DNA from: Sphingobacteriaceae bacterium
GTDB taxonomy: Bacteria > Bacteroidota > Bacteroidia > UBA7662
Direction of reading: 5' to 3'
Assembly: GCA_013824115.1 (NCBI GenBank)
Contig: PNNG01000034.1
Coordinates: 1-64,000, forward strand
DNA length: 64,000 nt
Position numbers and translations under genes: made by a program. Every line of letters starts with the position of its first letter. The first letter of the stretch is position 1. The notes under the pieces are model-generated. The model saw only the letters and a program-made list of their open reading frames with translations. It did no database searches and was not told where the DNA came from. Of this stretch, positions 35,587-44,962 are shown piece by piece.

Positions 35587-37719
35587 TTGTATTTTCGCTT
35601 TGTGAGCTTTCGTACACCTGATTTGTGGCAAACCCCCATCGAGTTCCTGAAGGGAGTGGGGCCCATGCGCGCCGAGTGGCTTAAGGGGGAACTGGGCATC
35701 AGTACCTTCGACGATTTGCTGCAGTATTATCCATTCCGTCACATCGATAGAACTACTTTCTATAAAATCAACCAACTCAACGAATTACAAGCCTATGTGC
35801 AAGTTGTGGGCAAATTACTTTCTCTGAAACTAGTAGGAGAAGGCGGAAAACGTCGTTTGGTTGCTGATTTTATTGATGAAACTGGAAAGATGGAGTTGGT
35901 TTGGTTTCAAGGAATTAAATGGGTGCAATCGGGCTTGCGGTTGAACGAACCATATGTGGTTTTTGGCAAACCCAACTTTTTTAAGGGGCAATACAACATG
36001 GCTCATCCCGAAATGGAGTTGTTATCGGAAGCGCGCTCCAAACCGCAAGGCATGCGTCTTCACCCGGTTTACAATACCACAGAAAAGCTCAAACAGAAAT
36101 CAATCGATTCAAAAGCCATTGCAAAAATGATTTGGCAGTTGCTTGAATTGCATGGACATCAAATCACAGAAAATTTACCACTTACAGTAAGGCAGCAGTA
36201 TCAACTGATGGAACGGACTTTGGCCTTTCGGCAGGTGCATTTTCCATCAGATCCTGAGAAACTCGAGGCCTCACGGCAAAGGCTTAAATTCGAGGAGTTA
36301 TTTTTTTTGCAATTCGGATTACTTTCCAACAAAAAAAGACGACTTGCTGGCAGTAGAGGTCACCTTTTTTTGAAGGTCGGTGATTTTTTCAATGGGTTTT
36401 ACAAATACCATTTGCCTTTTGAGCTAACCGAAGCCCAAAAACGTGTTTTACGTGAAATACGTGCCGATTTAGGAAGTGGCAAGCAGATGAACAGGTTATT
36501 GCAGGGTGATGTTGGCAGTGGAAAAACGGTAGTGGCTTTACTTGCCATGCTGTTGGCTGCCGACAATGGCTTTCAGGCATGCATCATGGCCCCTACAGAA
36601 ATTTTGGCTACGCAGCACCATCAGTCCATTTCAGAAATGCTCTCAGGCACCGGTTTAGAAGTTGGCCTTTTGACTGGCAGTACCAAAATAAAAGAACGTC
36701 GCAGGCTCCACGAGGCACTTCGCTCAGGGGAGTTGCATTTTTTAGTAGGTACCCATGCACTCATTGAGCCTGAGGTTGCATTTCAGAATTTAGGACTTAC
36801 CATCATCGATGAACAGCATCGATTTGGCGTTGCTCAGCGGGCAGCACTTTGGGCAAAAAACGCTTTGTCGCCGCATATTTTGGTAATGACTGCCACACCT
36901 ATTCCCCGTACATTGGCCATGACCTTGTATGGCGATTTAGATGTTTCTGTCATCGACGAATTGCCGAAGGGAAGGAAGCCTATCAAAACGCTTCATGCCA
37001 ACGATTCGCAGCGCTTGCGGGTGTTTGCTTTCATGCGTGAGCAAATTGCCTTGGGGCGCCAAATCTATTTGGTTTATCCCATGATTGAGGAATCGGAAAA
37101 ATCGGATTTGAAGTTTTTGATGGACGGTTACGAATCGGTGGCCCGTGCGTTTCCTCGACCCAATTACCAGTTAAGTATTGTGCATGGAAGGATGAAAGCC
37201 GATGACAAGCAGCAAGAGATGTCACGTTTTGCGTCTGGAAACACCAATATCATGGTGGCTACCACGGTCATTGAAGTAGGGGTAAATGTGCCGAATGCCT
37301 CCGTAATGGTGGTTGAAAATGCCGAGCGCTTTGGCTTGTCGCAGCTCCATCAGCTACGAGGAAGGGTAGGTAGAGGTGCCGAACAGTCGTATTGTATATT
37401 AATGACCGGTGAAAAGTTAAGTGCCGACGCTGCTACGCGTATCAAAACCATGTGCGAAACCAATGATGGCTTCAGGATTGCGGAAGTTGATTTGCAGCTA
37501 AGAGGACCGGGCGATATGGCTGGCACTCAACAAAGTGGTACCCTCGATTTTGCCATCGCCAATATCACCGAAGATGGCGAGTTATTGAGGCAGGCCCGTA
37601 TGGCTCTGGAACAAATCTTTGAGAACGACCCTCAGGGCCAAGGCCTAGTGGTAAGAACATTAGAACTTGCCTATGCAAGCATGCGACACAAGCATAAGAA
37701 TTGGAGTGCCATCAGTTAA
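35587..37719 (+). CDS. recG: ATP-dependent DNA helicase RecG
   Basis: LQGDVGSGKTVVALLAML, DEQHRFGVAQR, TATPIPRTLAMT, QLRGRVGRG. Confidence 0.96.
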   Translation: MYFRFVSFRTPDLWQTPIEFLKGVGPMRAEWLKGELGISTFDDLLQYYPFRHIDRTTFYKINQLNELQAYVQVVGKLLSLKLVGEGGKRRLVADFIDETGKMELVWFQGIKWVQSGLRLNEPYVVFGKPNFFKGQYNMAHPEMELLSEARSKPQGMRLHPVYNTTEKLKQKSIDSKAIAKMIWQLLELHGHQITENLPLTVRQQYQLMERTLAFRQVHFPSDPEKLEASRQRLKFEELFFLQFGLLSNKKRRLAGSRGHLFLKVGDFFNGFYKYHLPFELTEAQKRVLREIRADLGSGKQMNRLLQGDVGSGKTVVALLAMLLAADNGFQACIMAPTEILATQHHQSISEMLSGTGLEVGLLTGSTKIKERRRLHEALRSGELHFLVGTHALIEPEVAFQNLGLTIIDEQHRFGVAQRAALWAKNALSPHILVMTATPIPRTLAMTLYGDLDVSVIDELPKGRKPIKTLHANDSQRLRVFAFMREQIALGRQIYLVYPMIEESEKSDLKFLMDGYESVARAFPRPNYQLSIVHGRMKADDKQQEMSRFASGNTNIMVATTVIEVGVNVPNASVMVVENAERFGLSQLHQLRGRVGRGAEQSYCILMTGEKLSADAATRIKTMCETNDGFRIAEVDLQLRGPGDMAGTQQSGTLDFAIANITEDGELLRQARMALEQIFENDPQGQGLVVRTLELAYASMRHKHKNWSAIS

Positions 37720-37723
37720 AGCC

Positions 37724-37882
37724 TCAGCGCAGCGCCCTGTAAAGCATTACCAGCAAGCAAAACAAGAACATCACAATGCTGATCTTGTTGATGCCATGCA
37801 TCACTTTCAGATTAAAATTGGTGGCCTTGTGTGGTCCATTCGGGCGGAACACTTGGATAAAGTAGGAGAATACCTGTTTCAT
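37724..37882 (-). CDS. 52 aa small single-TM protein, DUF6728-like
   Basis: Reverse-strand read MKQVFSYFIQVFRPNGPHKATNFNLKVMHGINKISIVMFLFCLLVMLYRALR*; below the ORF-track cutoff. Confidence 0.7.
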   Translation of the reverse strand: MKQVFSYFIQVFRPNGPHKATNFNLKVMHGINKISIVMFLFCLLVMLYRALR

Positions 37883-37897
37883 AATTAACCTAACAGC

Positions 37898-39172
37898 TTA
37901 GCGTAAAGTTAGTTTTCGTCCGCTATCGAGCCTGATGAGTATGCCTAACAGAATGGTGAACGACCACAACGAAGAACCTCCATAACTGATGAAGGGCAGC
38001 GGAATGCCAATTACCGGCAATAGGCCAATGGTCATACCTATATTGATGAACACGTGAAAAAACAGGATTGAGGCCACACTGTAGCCATACACCCGCGCAA
38101 ATCGGGTAGTTTGCCTTTCCGATACTTCTAAAATGCGTAACAACAAGGCGCCATAGAGTATCAACAGTATCAGGCTGCCAACAAATCCGTACTCTTCACC
38201 TATGGTACAAAAAATAAAGTCGGTACTCTGCTCTGGTACAAAATCGAACTTGGTTTGGGTACCTTGTAAAAATCCCTTTCCCCAAAAACCCCCAGAACCG
38301 ATGGCAATAAGCGATTGATGCACGTTGTAACCAGCGCCCCTAAAGTCTTCCACCTTTCCTAGCAAAACGTTAATGCGCTGACGTTGATGCTCCTCAAGGA
38401 TGTTTTCGAAGGCATAGTTTACCGAAAAGATAATGAATAAGGCGGGCAAAAGAATGACCACAGCTTTGAGTATGGCTGGTTTCAGTTTTCGAGCAAACAG
38501 AACATACAAGGTAGCAATAACCACCAGAATAGAACTGATGATCCACTCATTAAACAGCAGGGTCATTACCACTATAAAAATAGCCAAGGCACCTGCTACC
38601 AAATAGAAGCTCGACAGCCCTTCGCGGTAGGCAACAAAAATGAATGAAAAATACACCAACGCACTTCCCGTGTCGTGTTGTAAGAAGATGATAGCAATGG
38701 GTACTAAAATGATGGCCCCCAATACAAACTTGGCCTTGTTTTTTTGCAAGGTGATGTCGGTATTGCTGAAGTAATAGGCCACCATCATGGCGGTGGCCAA
38801 TTTCATAAATTCGGCGGGCTGAAGGCGGAAACTGCCTATTTCGAACCAGGCTTTAGCTCCGTTTACTTCCCTGGCAAAAAATATTACCGCGATGCCCAAC
38901 ACCATCGCTGCGATATATACAAAAGGAGAGAGGCCTTCGTATAATCGGAAGTCGAGCGCTAAAATGATAGTCAAAATCAAATATCCGCTTCCAATGAACA
39001 CCAGTTGTTTGCCGTAGTTTTGCGTTAAATCGAAAATGCTCTTGTGTTCTTCATTGTATACGGCTGCATAAATGGCAATCCACCCAATGAGCGTAAGTGC
39101 CACATACAGCAACAACAAAGGTTTGTCGATATACTGAAAAATGGTTTTTTCTGTGCGTGATGTTGTTCTCAT
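37898..39172 (-). CDS. rodA: Rod shape-determining protein RodA (SEDS)
   Basis: FVPEQSTDFIFCTIGEEYGFVG, GIPLPFISYGGSS. Confidence 0.95.
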   Translation of the reverse strand: MRTTSRTEKTIFQYIDKPLLLLYVALTLIGWIAIYAAVYNEEHKSIFDLTQNYGKQLVFIGSGYLILTIILALDFRLYEGLSPFVYIAAMVLGIAVIFFAREVNGAKAWFEIGSFRLQPAEFMKLATAMMVAYYFSNTDITLQKNKAKFVLGAIILVPIAIIFLQHDTGSALVYFSFIFVAYREGLSSFYLVAGALAIFIVVMTLLFNEWIISSILVVIATLYVLFARKLKPAILKAVVILLPALFIIFSVNYAFENILEEHQRQRINVLLGKVEDFRGAGYNVHQSLIAIGSGGFWGKGFLQGTQTKFDFVPEQSTDFIFCTIGEEYGFVGSLILLILYGALLLRILEVSERQTTRFARVYGYSVASILFFHVFINIGMTIGLLPVIGIPLPFISYGGSSLWSFTILLGILIRLDSGRKLTLR

Positions 39173-40980
39173 TGAATCGTAGCCTCCAAAATGCGCTTTT
39201 CCAATTCAGGACGTTTGGTGCCTCCAAGCAGGTATTTTTCAATCATTAAACTGGCCACTGGTGCTGCCCAAACACCACCAAAACCGGCATTTTCAATAAT
39301 CACAGCTATAGCAATTTTGGGGTTTTCCCGTGGGGCGAAACAAACAAAGACAGCATGGTCTTTGCCATGTGGATTTTGTGCCGTTCCTGTTTTACCGCAA
39401 ATGGTAATGCTATCTAACTTCCCATAGGCACGGGCTGTTCCGGCATCCACCACTTTTTGCATGGCTTCAATTACCACATCAAAGTAGCCTTCTTGTATAC
39501 CTACATTTTTTTTCTGTTTGAAATTTTCAGGCAGTGCCAAACTATCTCCAATGCCTTTCACAAAGTGAGGGGGATAGTGCCATCCTTTATTGGCAATGAT
39601 TGCCATGATATTGGCCATTTGCAAAGGGGTCATACCCACTTCACCTTGCCCTATCGATAATGAAATGATGCTATTGGCTCGCCAACGTCCTTTTCCATGA
39701 ATTTTATCATAATAATTCACGCTAGGTAAAATGCCTTTTGCTTCGTTGGGAATATCGATGCCCGTTTTTTCCCCCACAGTAAAGCGGTTCATGAAGCCCC
39801 TCCAAATGTCGTATCCGGCAGCTGAACTGTGGCCAGGATTGTGATCTACCATATTCTTAAATGCCCAGCAGTAATATGGATTGCAAGAGAACTGAACAGA
39901 TTCTTCGAGATTGAGTGCCGTATGTACGTGCGTACACTTTACGGTATGGGAACCCATACGGTATCCACCTCCGCAGGGATAGCGGGTTTCGGGCTTTAAA
40001 ATGCCCAATTCCTGTCCAATTAACGCTTGAACGGGTTTGAAAATCGATCCAGGTGGATACTGCGCTTGCAACGGACGGTTGAAAAGTGGCTTAGTTGGGT
40101 CAATTACCAGCGTTCGGTAATTTTTGCCTCTTACGCTTCCCACCAAGAGGTTTGGATCATAATAAGGGGAACTTACAAATGCTAAAATTTCACCTGTTGC
40201 TGGTTCAATGGCAACTACCGACCCTCTTTTATTGGCCAATAACTGTTCGGCATAGTTCTGTAATTGAATGTCCAATGAAAGTTGCAAGGCTTCACCTGCA
40301 ACCGCCATACTGTCGAATTCACCCTCCTTGTAGCTGCCTACTATGCGGTTATGTACATCTACATATTGGTACTTTACGCCACGTTTACCGCGTAGAGCTT
40401 CCTCATACGAAAGTTCAATGCCTGCAATACCAATGTAATCGCCCATTTGGTAATAGCCTTCCGACTTTTCTATTTGACGATCGTTTACCTCCCCAATATA
40501 GCCTAAAACGTGAGCGGCGCTGGCGAAAGGGTAGGTGCGAACCGTACGTGATTCAGGATAGAAGCCCGGGAATTCATGCAATCTTTCTTGAATGGCAGCA
40601 AATTCCTCTACGCTGATTTGGGCTTGAAACAAAGAGGCTTTGAAGCGAGAGAATTTCTTGGCTTTTGAGATGCGTTCGATGAAAATATCCTTTTCGATGC
40701 CCAATAGTCTGCAAAACGAAAGGGTGTCCATTTGAGGGTCAAGCTGCCGAGGCACTACCATTAAGTCGTATATCGGGCGATTTACAACCACTCTTTCGCC
40801 ATTTCTATCGAACATCACGCCACGGGCAGGATAAACAGTTACTTTTCGAATAGCGTTTTGGGTTGCCCAAATACTGTAAGAATCGGTGATTACCTGCACG
40901 TAAAACAACCGAGCTACAAATACCAAAAAAATGGCCAGCATGATGGCTGCAATCACACCTTGTTGACCGTTGTTTTTCAT
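39169..40980 (-). CDS. mrdA: Penicillin-binding protein 2
   Basis: ARGVMFDRNGERVVVNRPIYDL, PPGSIFKPVQALI (SxxK), ICGKTGTAQNPHGKDHAVF. Start ATG 40980 overlaps the mreD stop. Confidence 0.95.
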   Translation of the reverse strand: MKNNGQQGVIAAIMLAIFLVFVARLFYVQVITDSYSIWATQNAIRKVTVYPARGVMFDRNGERVVVNRPIYDLMVVPRQLDPQMDTLSFCRLLGIEKDIFIERISKAKKFSRFKASLFQAQISVEEFAAIQERLHEFPGFYPESRTVRTYPFASAAHVLGYIGEVNDRQIEKSEGYYQMGDYIGIAGIELSYEEALRGKRGVKYQYVDVHNRIVGSYKEGEFDSMAVAGEALQLSLDIQLQNYAEQLLANKRGSVVAIEPATGEILAFVSSPYYDPNLLVGSVRGKNYRTLVIDPTKPLFNRPLQAQYPPGSIFKPVQALIGQELGILKPETRYPCGGGYRMGSHTVKCTHVHTALNLEESVQFSCNPYYCWAFKNMVDHNPGHSSAAGYDIWRGFMNRFTVGEKTGIDIPNEAKGILPSVNYYDKIHGKGRWRANSIISLSIGQGEVGMTPLQMANIMAIIANKGWHYPPHFVKGIGDSLALPENFKQKKNVGIQEGYFDVVIEAMQKVVDAGTARAYGKLDSITICGKTGTAQNPHGKDHAVFVCFAPRENPKIAIAVIIENAGFGGVWAAPVASLMIEKYLLGGTKRPELEKRILEATIQ

Positions 40981-41492
40981 GCCGTCTTGCTCGATGAAAA
41001 GTCGAAATAACGAAAAGCAACTACCAAAACTACGGTTAGCAAGGTGTTGATGATGGTTTTTCCTGTAATCAGCCAAAAGTCTGACCAACTCATCGATTCT
41101 CCCCAGAATAGGGTGAGGTGATGAACGCCCACCAAAAGCACGGTATAGGTGATGAACTGCCCAAATTCAATGTCTTTGATGCGAATGTTTTGCAGTTCGT
41201 CGTAGTTGGTGCGCGGAATGGTGATGCCTACCCACCAAGGCCTTATAAAGGCCAATAAGGTGCTTGCGGCGGCGTGAAGGCCACCTGTATTGCTGAAAAT
41301 ATCAATCGTAAGTCCAGTAATGAAGGCCAGTATGAGTAATAAAGAGCGAGGCATGCCCAATGGAAAAACCAAAATGGCAAATACGTACACAAATGGATTG
41401 AAAAGTCCGGCCAGTTCAATATTGTTGAATATGCCAATTTGCAGGAGCACCAAAAACAGCCAGCGAACTATATGTTTGATCAAATCATTCAT
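40977..41492 (-). CDS. mreD: Rod shape-determining protein MreD
   Basis: Small polytopic membrane protein between mreC and PBP2. Confidence 0.88.
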   Translation of the reverse strand: MNDLIKHIVRWLFLVLLQIGIFNNIELAGLFNPFVYVFAILVFPLGMPRSLLLILAFITGLTIDIFSNTGGLHAAASTLLAFIRPWWVGITIPRTNYDELQNIRIKDIEFGQFITYTVLLVGVHHLTLFWGESMSWSDFWLITGKTIINTLLTVVLVVAFRYFDFSSSKTA

Positions 41493-42309
41493 TGAAATTT
41501 AGTTTAGTTTCCAATGAGTCTCGCTCGAGCTGACCATGGTGGTCTATCAGGTTTACAAAGGTGAGTTGTTTGTAATCAACGCCCAATTTTACCTTTATCT
41601 CATAGGTGCTCGCGCCATCTGTTTTTTCTACTTTCGATACCTTGCCGATAAATATGTCTTCTGGAAAAATGTTGGAGTAAGAACTAGTAGTAATGCTATC
41701 GCCCACCTTCAACTTCACATGAATGGGGATTTCAATCAACTCCGCAAATTGATAGGAACCTCCTTGCCAGATAATAGTGCCTGTGGTTTGGCTTTTTGTA
41801 TGTTTAGCACTGATTCTCGCGTTTTTATTGAGTAAACTGATGACAGTGGCGTAATTGTCCGACACATCTTTCACAATGCCCACAGCACCTTGTGCCGAAA
41901 CCACAGCCATGCGTGGCCTCACCCCTTGAAGCGAACCCCTATTGAGCGTGAGAAAGTTATTGCGGAAGGCCGTTGTATTGTTTATGACCCGCGCGCTTTG
42001 AAAGGAATATGAAAGTACATCAGAGGGAAACTTCATGGAATCAGTAATGGCAAGGGTGTCGCTGTAAAGCATGCTAAGCAATCGGGCATTTTCAGTAGCC
42101 AAGCTGTCATTGGCGCTTCTCAAACTGATGTAATAATGAGCATCTGCTATTTTTTTGTAAATGCCTGAAGCTACAGCATTGCTGCTGTTGAAAAAAGAAG
42201 CCTGATGATAAGCACTTTGCTGAATGGTGAGCACAATGGCTACTGTTTCCAGCAAAACAAACAGGAAAAACAGTCTAAGCCTGTAGAGAAACCGAACAAT
42301 GGTGCCCAT
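41485..42309 (-). CDS. mreC: Rod shape-determining protein MreC
   Basis: TM anchor, coiled coil, NFLTLNRGSLQGVRPRMAVVSAQGAVGIVKDVSDNYATVISLLN. Confidence 0.93.
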   Translation of the reverse strand: MGTIVRFLYRLRLFFLFVLLETVAIVLTIQQSAYHQASFFNSSNAVASGIYKKIADAHYYISLRSANDSLATENARLLSMLYSDTLAITDSMKFPSDVLSYSFQSARVINNTTAFRNNFLTLNRGSLQGVRPRMAVVSAQGAVGIVKDVSDNYATVISLLNKNARISAKHTKSQTTGTIIWQGGSYQFAELIEIPIHVKLKVGDSITTSSYSNIFPEDIFIGKVSKVEKTDGASTYEIKVKLGVDYKQLTFVNLIDHHGQLERDSLETKLNFNE

Positions 42310-42318
42310 AACGGACTA

Positions 42319-43341
42319 TCAGGTCATCAAAAAGTTGAACCTGTCGATGTTCTTCAATGCAATGCCAGTACCGCGTACCACAGCGCGAAGGGGGTCTTCG
42401 GCAATGTGTACTTTCAATTTGGTTTTTTGACTGATTCGCTTATCCAATCCACGAATCAAGGCACCACCACCGGTGAGGTAGATACCGGTTTCATGGATAT
42501 CGGAAGCCAATTCGGGTGGGGTAATTTCCAGTGCCTTCAAAATAGCTCCTTCTACTTTTGAAATCGATTTGTCGAGGGCATGCGCAATTTCTGTATAGCT
42601 GACAGTGATTTGCTTGGGAATACCAGTCATCAAGTCCCGACCACTCACGGTAATATCAGCAGGTGGCTCATCGAGCTCAGGCAAGGCCGAACCTACCTGG
42701 ATTTTGATGTTCTCGGCAGTTCTTTCACCAATCAGCATATTGTGCTGGCGGCGGATATACTCGAGTACATCCGCAGTGAACTGGTCGCCCGCTACGCGAA
42801 TGGACTGATCGCACACAATGCCCGCCAACGCAATCACCGCAATTTCAGAGGTACCACCTCCGATATCGATGATCATATTGCCCTTGGGCTCTTCCACGTC
42901 GATGCCAATACCGATGGCGGCAGCCATAGGCTCATGGATGAGGTATACCTCTTTGGCTCCAGCATGCTCTGCAGAGTCGCGCACGGCACGCTTTTCAACT
43001 TCAGTAATGCCCGAAGGGATACAAATCACCATGCGCAAGGAAGGAGCTATGAATCGTTTTTTGGGATTGATCATGTCAATCATTCCACGAATCATGTTCT
43101 CTGCAGCATGGAAATCGGCAATCACCCCGTCTTTCAGAGGACGAATGGTTTTGATGTTCTCATGCGTTTTACCATGCATCTGTTGGGCCTGTTTGCCAAT
43201 GGCCAGTACCTTATTGGTAGTGCGGTCAATGGCCACAATGGAAGGCTCATCCACCACAATTTTATCTTTGAATATGATCAGCGTATTCGCTGTGCCCAGG
43301 TCAATCGCAATTTCCTGAGTGAAGAAGTCAAATAATCCCAT
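42319..43341 (-). CDS. mreB: Rod shape-determining protein MreB
   Basis: IAIDLGTANTLIIFKDKIVVDEPSIVAID, IDIGGGTSEIAVIALAGIV. Confidence 0.97.
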   Translation of the reverse strand: MGLFDFFTQEIAIDLGTANTLIIFKDKIVVDEPSIVAIDRTTNKVLAIGKQAQQMHGKTHENIKTIRPLKDGVIADFHAAENMIRGMIDMINPKKRFIAPSLRMVICIPSGITEVEKRAVRDSAEHAGAKEVYLIHEPMAAAIGIGIDVEEPKGNMIIDIGGGTSEIAVIALAGIVCDQSIRVAGDQFTADVLEYIRRQHNMLIGERTAENIKIQVGSALPELDEPPADITVSGRDLMTGIPKQITVSYTEIAHALDKSISKVEGAILKALEITPPELASDIHETGIYLTGGGALIRGLDKRISQKTKLKVHIAEDPLRAVVRGTGIALKNIDRFNFLMT

Positions 43342-43366
43342 GTATTACTTCGGTATACCGACAAAT

Positions 43367-44890
43367 TTAATGTTTAAAATGACGAATGCCAGTAAACACC
43401 ATCGACATTCCGTGTGAATTACAAAAATCGATGCTGTCTTGGTCTTTTATGCTGCCGCCCGGTTGAATTACAGCGCGTATGCCTTCGTTATAGGCTACTT
43501 CTACGCTGTCGGCAAAAGGGAAGAAGGCGTCGCTCGCCAATACGGCCCCATGTACATCAAAATTGAAGGTGCGCGCTTTGTGAACGGCTTGTTTCATGGC
43601 ATCGATACGCGAGGTTTGCCCTGTTCCGCTACCGATGAGCTGTTTGTTTTTGGCCAAAACGATGGCGTTGCTTTTGGTGTGCTTTACTACCTTGGCAGCA
43701 AAAATCATATCGTCCAATTCGCTTGCTGTAGGTGCTTTTTCGGTAACTGATTTCAAATTCTGAAGACTGTCAACAAAAGTATCCTTGTCTTGAACCAATA
43801 CACCATTCAACACCGATCGTGCTTGAATATGCTGTCCTACAGCTTGCTTCATACGCACCAGAATGCGGTTTTTCTTCTTTTTGAGTAGTTCAACCGCCGC
43901 TGCCTCGTAGGAGGGCGCAATGAGTACTTCGTAGAAAATCTGATCAATCTCAGTAGCCGTGGCCAAGTCAATTTCGCGGTTGCACATCAAAATACCACCA
44001 AATGCCGAAACTGGATCACCAGCCAAGGCATCGTGCCAAGCTTGTAATACCGTGGGGCGTGATGCCAACCCACAAGCGTTATTGTGTTTGATTACTGCAA
44101 AAGTAGGCTCATCGAAATCGGCCAATAGGTTAACCGCTGCATCTACATCTAGTAAGTTGTTGTAGCTGAGTTGCTTGCCGTTGAGAATTTCAAAAACATC
44201 ATCCAGCTTGCCATAAAAGCTACCTCTCTGATGCGGGTTTTCGCCATACCGCAAAGGCAAAGCATTGTTGCTGACCAAACGCAAGGCCGACAATTTTTCG
44301 GCGCGATTGAAATAGTTGAATATCTGGCTGTCGTAATAGCTACTCACCGCAAAAGCTTCGGTAGCGTAGGTGATTCTTTCTTCTAGTGTGGTGCCTTCCT
44401 GACTTTCGAGCTGGCCAAGCAAGCGGCTGTATTGGTCTTTGGATGAAAGAATCGCCACTTCCTTGTGGTTTTTAGCACCCGCACGAATGAGTGAAATTCC
44501 GCCAATGTCTATTTTTTCGATGATATCGGCATTGGTAGCGCCCGAAGCCACGGTTTCTTCAAAAGGGTAGAGGTCAACAATCACCAAGTCGAGGGTGGGG
44601 ATATCGTAAGTAGCCAAGTCGTTGATGTCGTTCATCTCTTCGCGACGTGCCAGTATGCCACCAAAAACTTTGGGATGTAAAGTTTTTACCCTGCCACCTA
44701 AAATGGAGGCATAACCCGTTAATCCTTCTACCGTATGCACCGGAATGCCCAGTGATTCTATAAATTGCTGCGTCCCACCCGTGGAGTAAATCTCTACATT
44801 ACGTGCTTCAAGCGCCCTTAGCAAAGGTTCAAGACCATCTTTGTAATATACTGAAATCAGGGCCGTTTGAATCGGGCGAACGTTACTCAT
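43367..44890 (-). CDS. purH: Bifunctional AICAR transformylase/IMP cyclohydrolase
   Basis: STGGTQQFIESLGIPV, GGRVKTLHPKVFGGIL, LRYGENPHQRGSFY, KHNNACGLA. Confidence 0.97.
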   Translation of the reverse strand: MSNVRPIQTALISVYYKDGLEPLLRALEARNVEIYSTGGTQQFIESLGIPVHTVEGLTGYASILGGRVKTLHPKVFGGILARREEMNDINDLATYDIPTLDLVIVDLYPFEETVASGATNADIIEKIDIGGISLIRAGAKNHKEVAILSSKDQYSRLLGQLESQEGTTLEERITYATEAFAVSSYYDSQIFNYFNRAEKLSALRLVSNNALPLRYGENPHQRGSFYGKLDDVFEILNGKQLSYNNLLDVDAAVNLLADFDEPTFAVIKHNNACGLASRPTVLQAWHDALAGDPVSAFGGILMCNREIDLATATEIDQIFYEVLIAPSYEAAAVELLKKKKNRILVRMKQAVGQHIQARSVLNGVLVQDKDTFVDSLQNLKSVTEKAPTASELDDMIFAAKVVKHTKSNAIVLAKNKQLIGSGTGQTSRIDAMKQAVHKARTFNFDVHGAVLASDAFFPFADSVEVAYNEGIRAVIQPGGSIKDQDSIDFCNSHGMSMVFTGIRHFKH

Positions 44891-44913
44891 AAAGGGTTGG
44901 GGCTAAGAAGGCA

Positions 44914-44921
44914 CAAAGGTA
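44914..44921 (-). promoter_or_regulatory. Candidate -7 element TACCTTTG upstream of purH
   Basis: Matches TAnnTTTG on the minus strand, 24 nt before the start codon. Confidence 0.5.
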
Positions 44922-44962
44922 TGAAAACCTTGGTATATTGACTAAAAAGTAAGGTTGTTGAC

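Noticed and set aside
37667-37888. 73 aa plus-strand ORF after recG
   Set aside because: Antisense to the DUF6728-like small gene and overlapping the recG end; no features.
42580-43335. 251 aa plus-strand ORF opposite mreB
   Set aside because: Antisense frame of mreB with no recognisable features.
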